Of a DNA stretch of 12,500 nt, positions 12,463-12,500 are shown piece after piece. The notes below the pieces were generated by a model. The model was not told the origin of the DNA, ran no database searches, and was given only the letters and a program-made list of their open reading frames with translations. A program made the translations under genes and the position numbers. The stretch lies in NCBI GenBank assembly GCA_963170055.1, contig CAUJGJ010000189.1:230701-243200 (forward strand), read 5' to 3'. How positions within the stretch are numbered: position 1 is the stretch's first letter; each line of letters opens with the position of its first letter. Source of the DNA: Halisarca cf. caerulea (taxonomy: Eukaryota; Porifera; Demospongiae; Chondrillida; Halisarcidae).

Positions 12463-12500
12463 CTATCCTCACATTGGTGACAGGCTGTGTGAGGTTGTAC
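12463..12500. other. Unique sequence at right edge, unassigned
   Basis: Thirty-eight non-repetitive bases. On the - strand they end in CACCAAT|GTGAGG followed by (TG)n, which could be the end of an exon with its donor. The stretch is too short to judge. Confidence 0.2.

Overview
This is a eukaryotic, almost certainly animal, nuclear window. It has spliced genes with GT-AG introns, Death, DDT and CCCH domains, AT-rich non-coding DNA and very dense (CA)n, (TACA)n and minisatellite arrays. Short introns (smallest 69 bp) and a Death domain on an unusual multidomain protein would suit a sponge or another marine invertebrate. The species is a guess; only 'metazoan' is well supported. No rRNA, tRNA, CRISPR array or prokaryotic operon was seen.

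Gene 1 (+ strand, about 37-5189, 5' end outside the window) was assembled by hand from five exons whose phases all agree: 37-103, 360-3584, 4098-4327, 4397-4427 and 4888-5189. The 1284 visible residues hold an N-terminal array of about 36 imperfect 14-residue repeats, a disordered linker, a NYN/PIN-like ribonuclease domain, an unrecognised segment, a CCCH zinc finger with a zinc-knuckle-like motif, a linker and a C-terminal Death domain. An RNA-nuclease/zinc-finger module joined to a Death domain is the most interesting content here. NYN followed by CCCH recalls Regnase/ZC3H12-type immune RNases, and the Death domain suggests a link to innate-immune or apoptotic signalling. The link is inferred.

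Gene 2 (- strand, about 11487-6726, convergent with gene 1) was assembled from eight small exons: 11487-11348, 11130-11044, 10391-10297, 10072-10008, 8762-8657, 8387-8056, 7426-7313 and 6791-6726. Its product of about 334 residues has a DDT domain followed by a WHIM2-like segment, as in ISWI-partner chromatin proteins (ACF1/BAZ1, WSTF). In this model it lacks the WAC, PHD and bromodomain parts of those large proteins.

The 5190-6725 interval between the two 3' ends is AT-rich and shows no convincing gene. It carries a (TA)n tract, poly(A)-signal candidates and two exact CArG boxes. The introns of gene 2 are filled with tandem repeats: a 36-bp palindromic minisatellite, a 17-bp minisatellite of about 62 copies, and several (CA)n/(TACA)n tracts. 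Most of these begin within about 25 nt of a 5' splice site. Upstream of gene 2 (11500-12500) lie a TACGTA-rich minisatellite and a C-rich/(CA)n block with G-quadruplex potential. Long open frames across all these repeats are artefacts of repeat periodicity.
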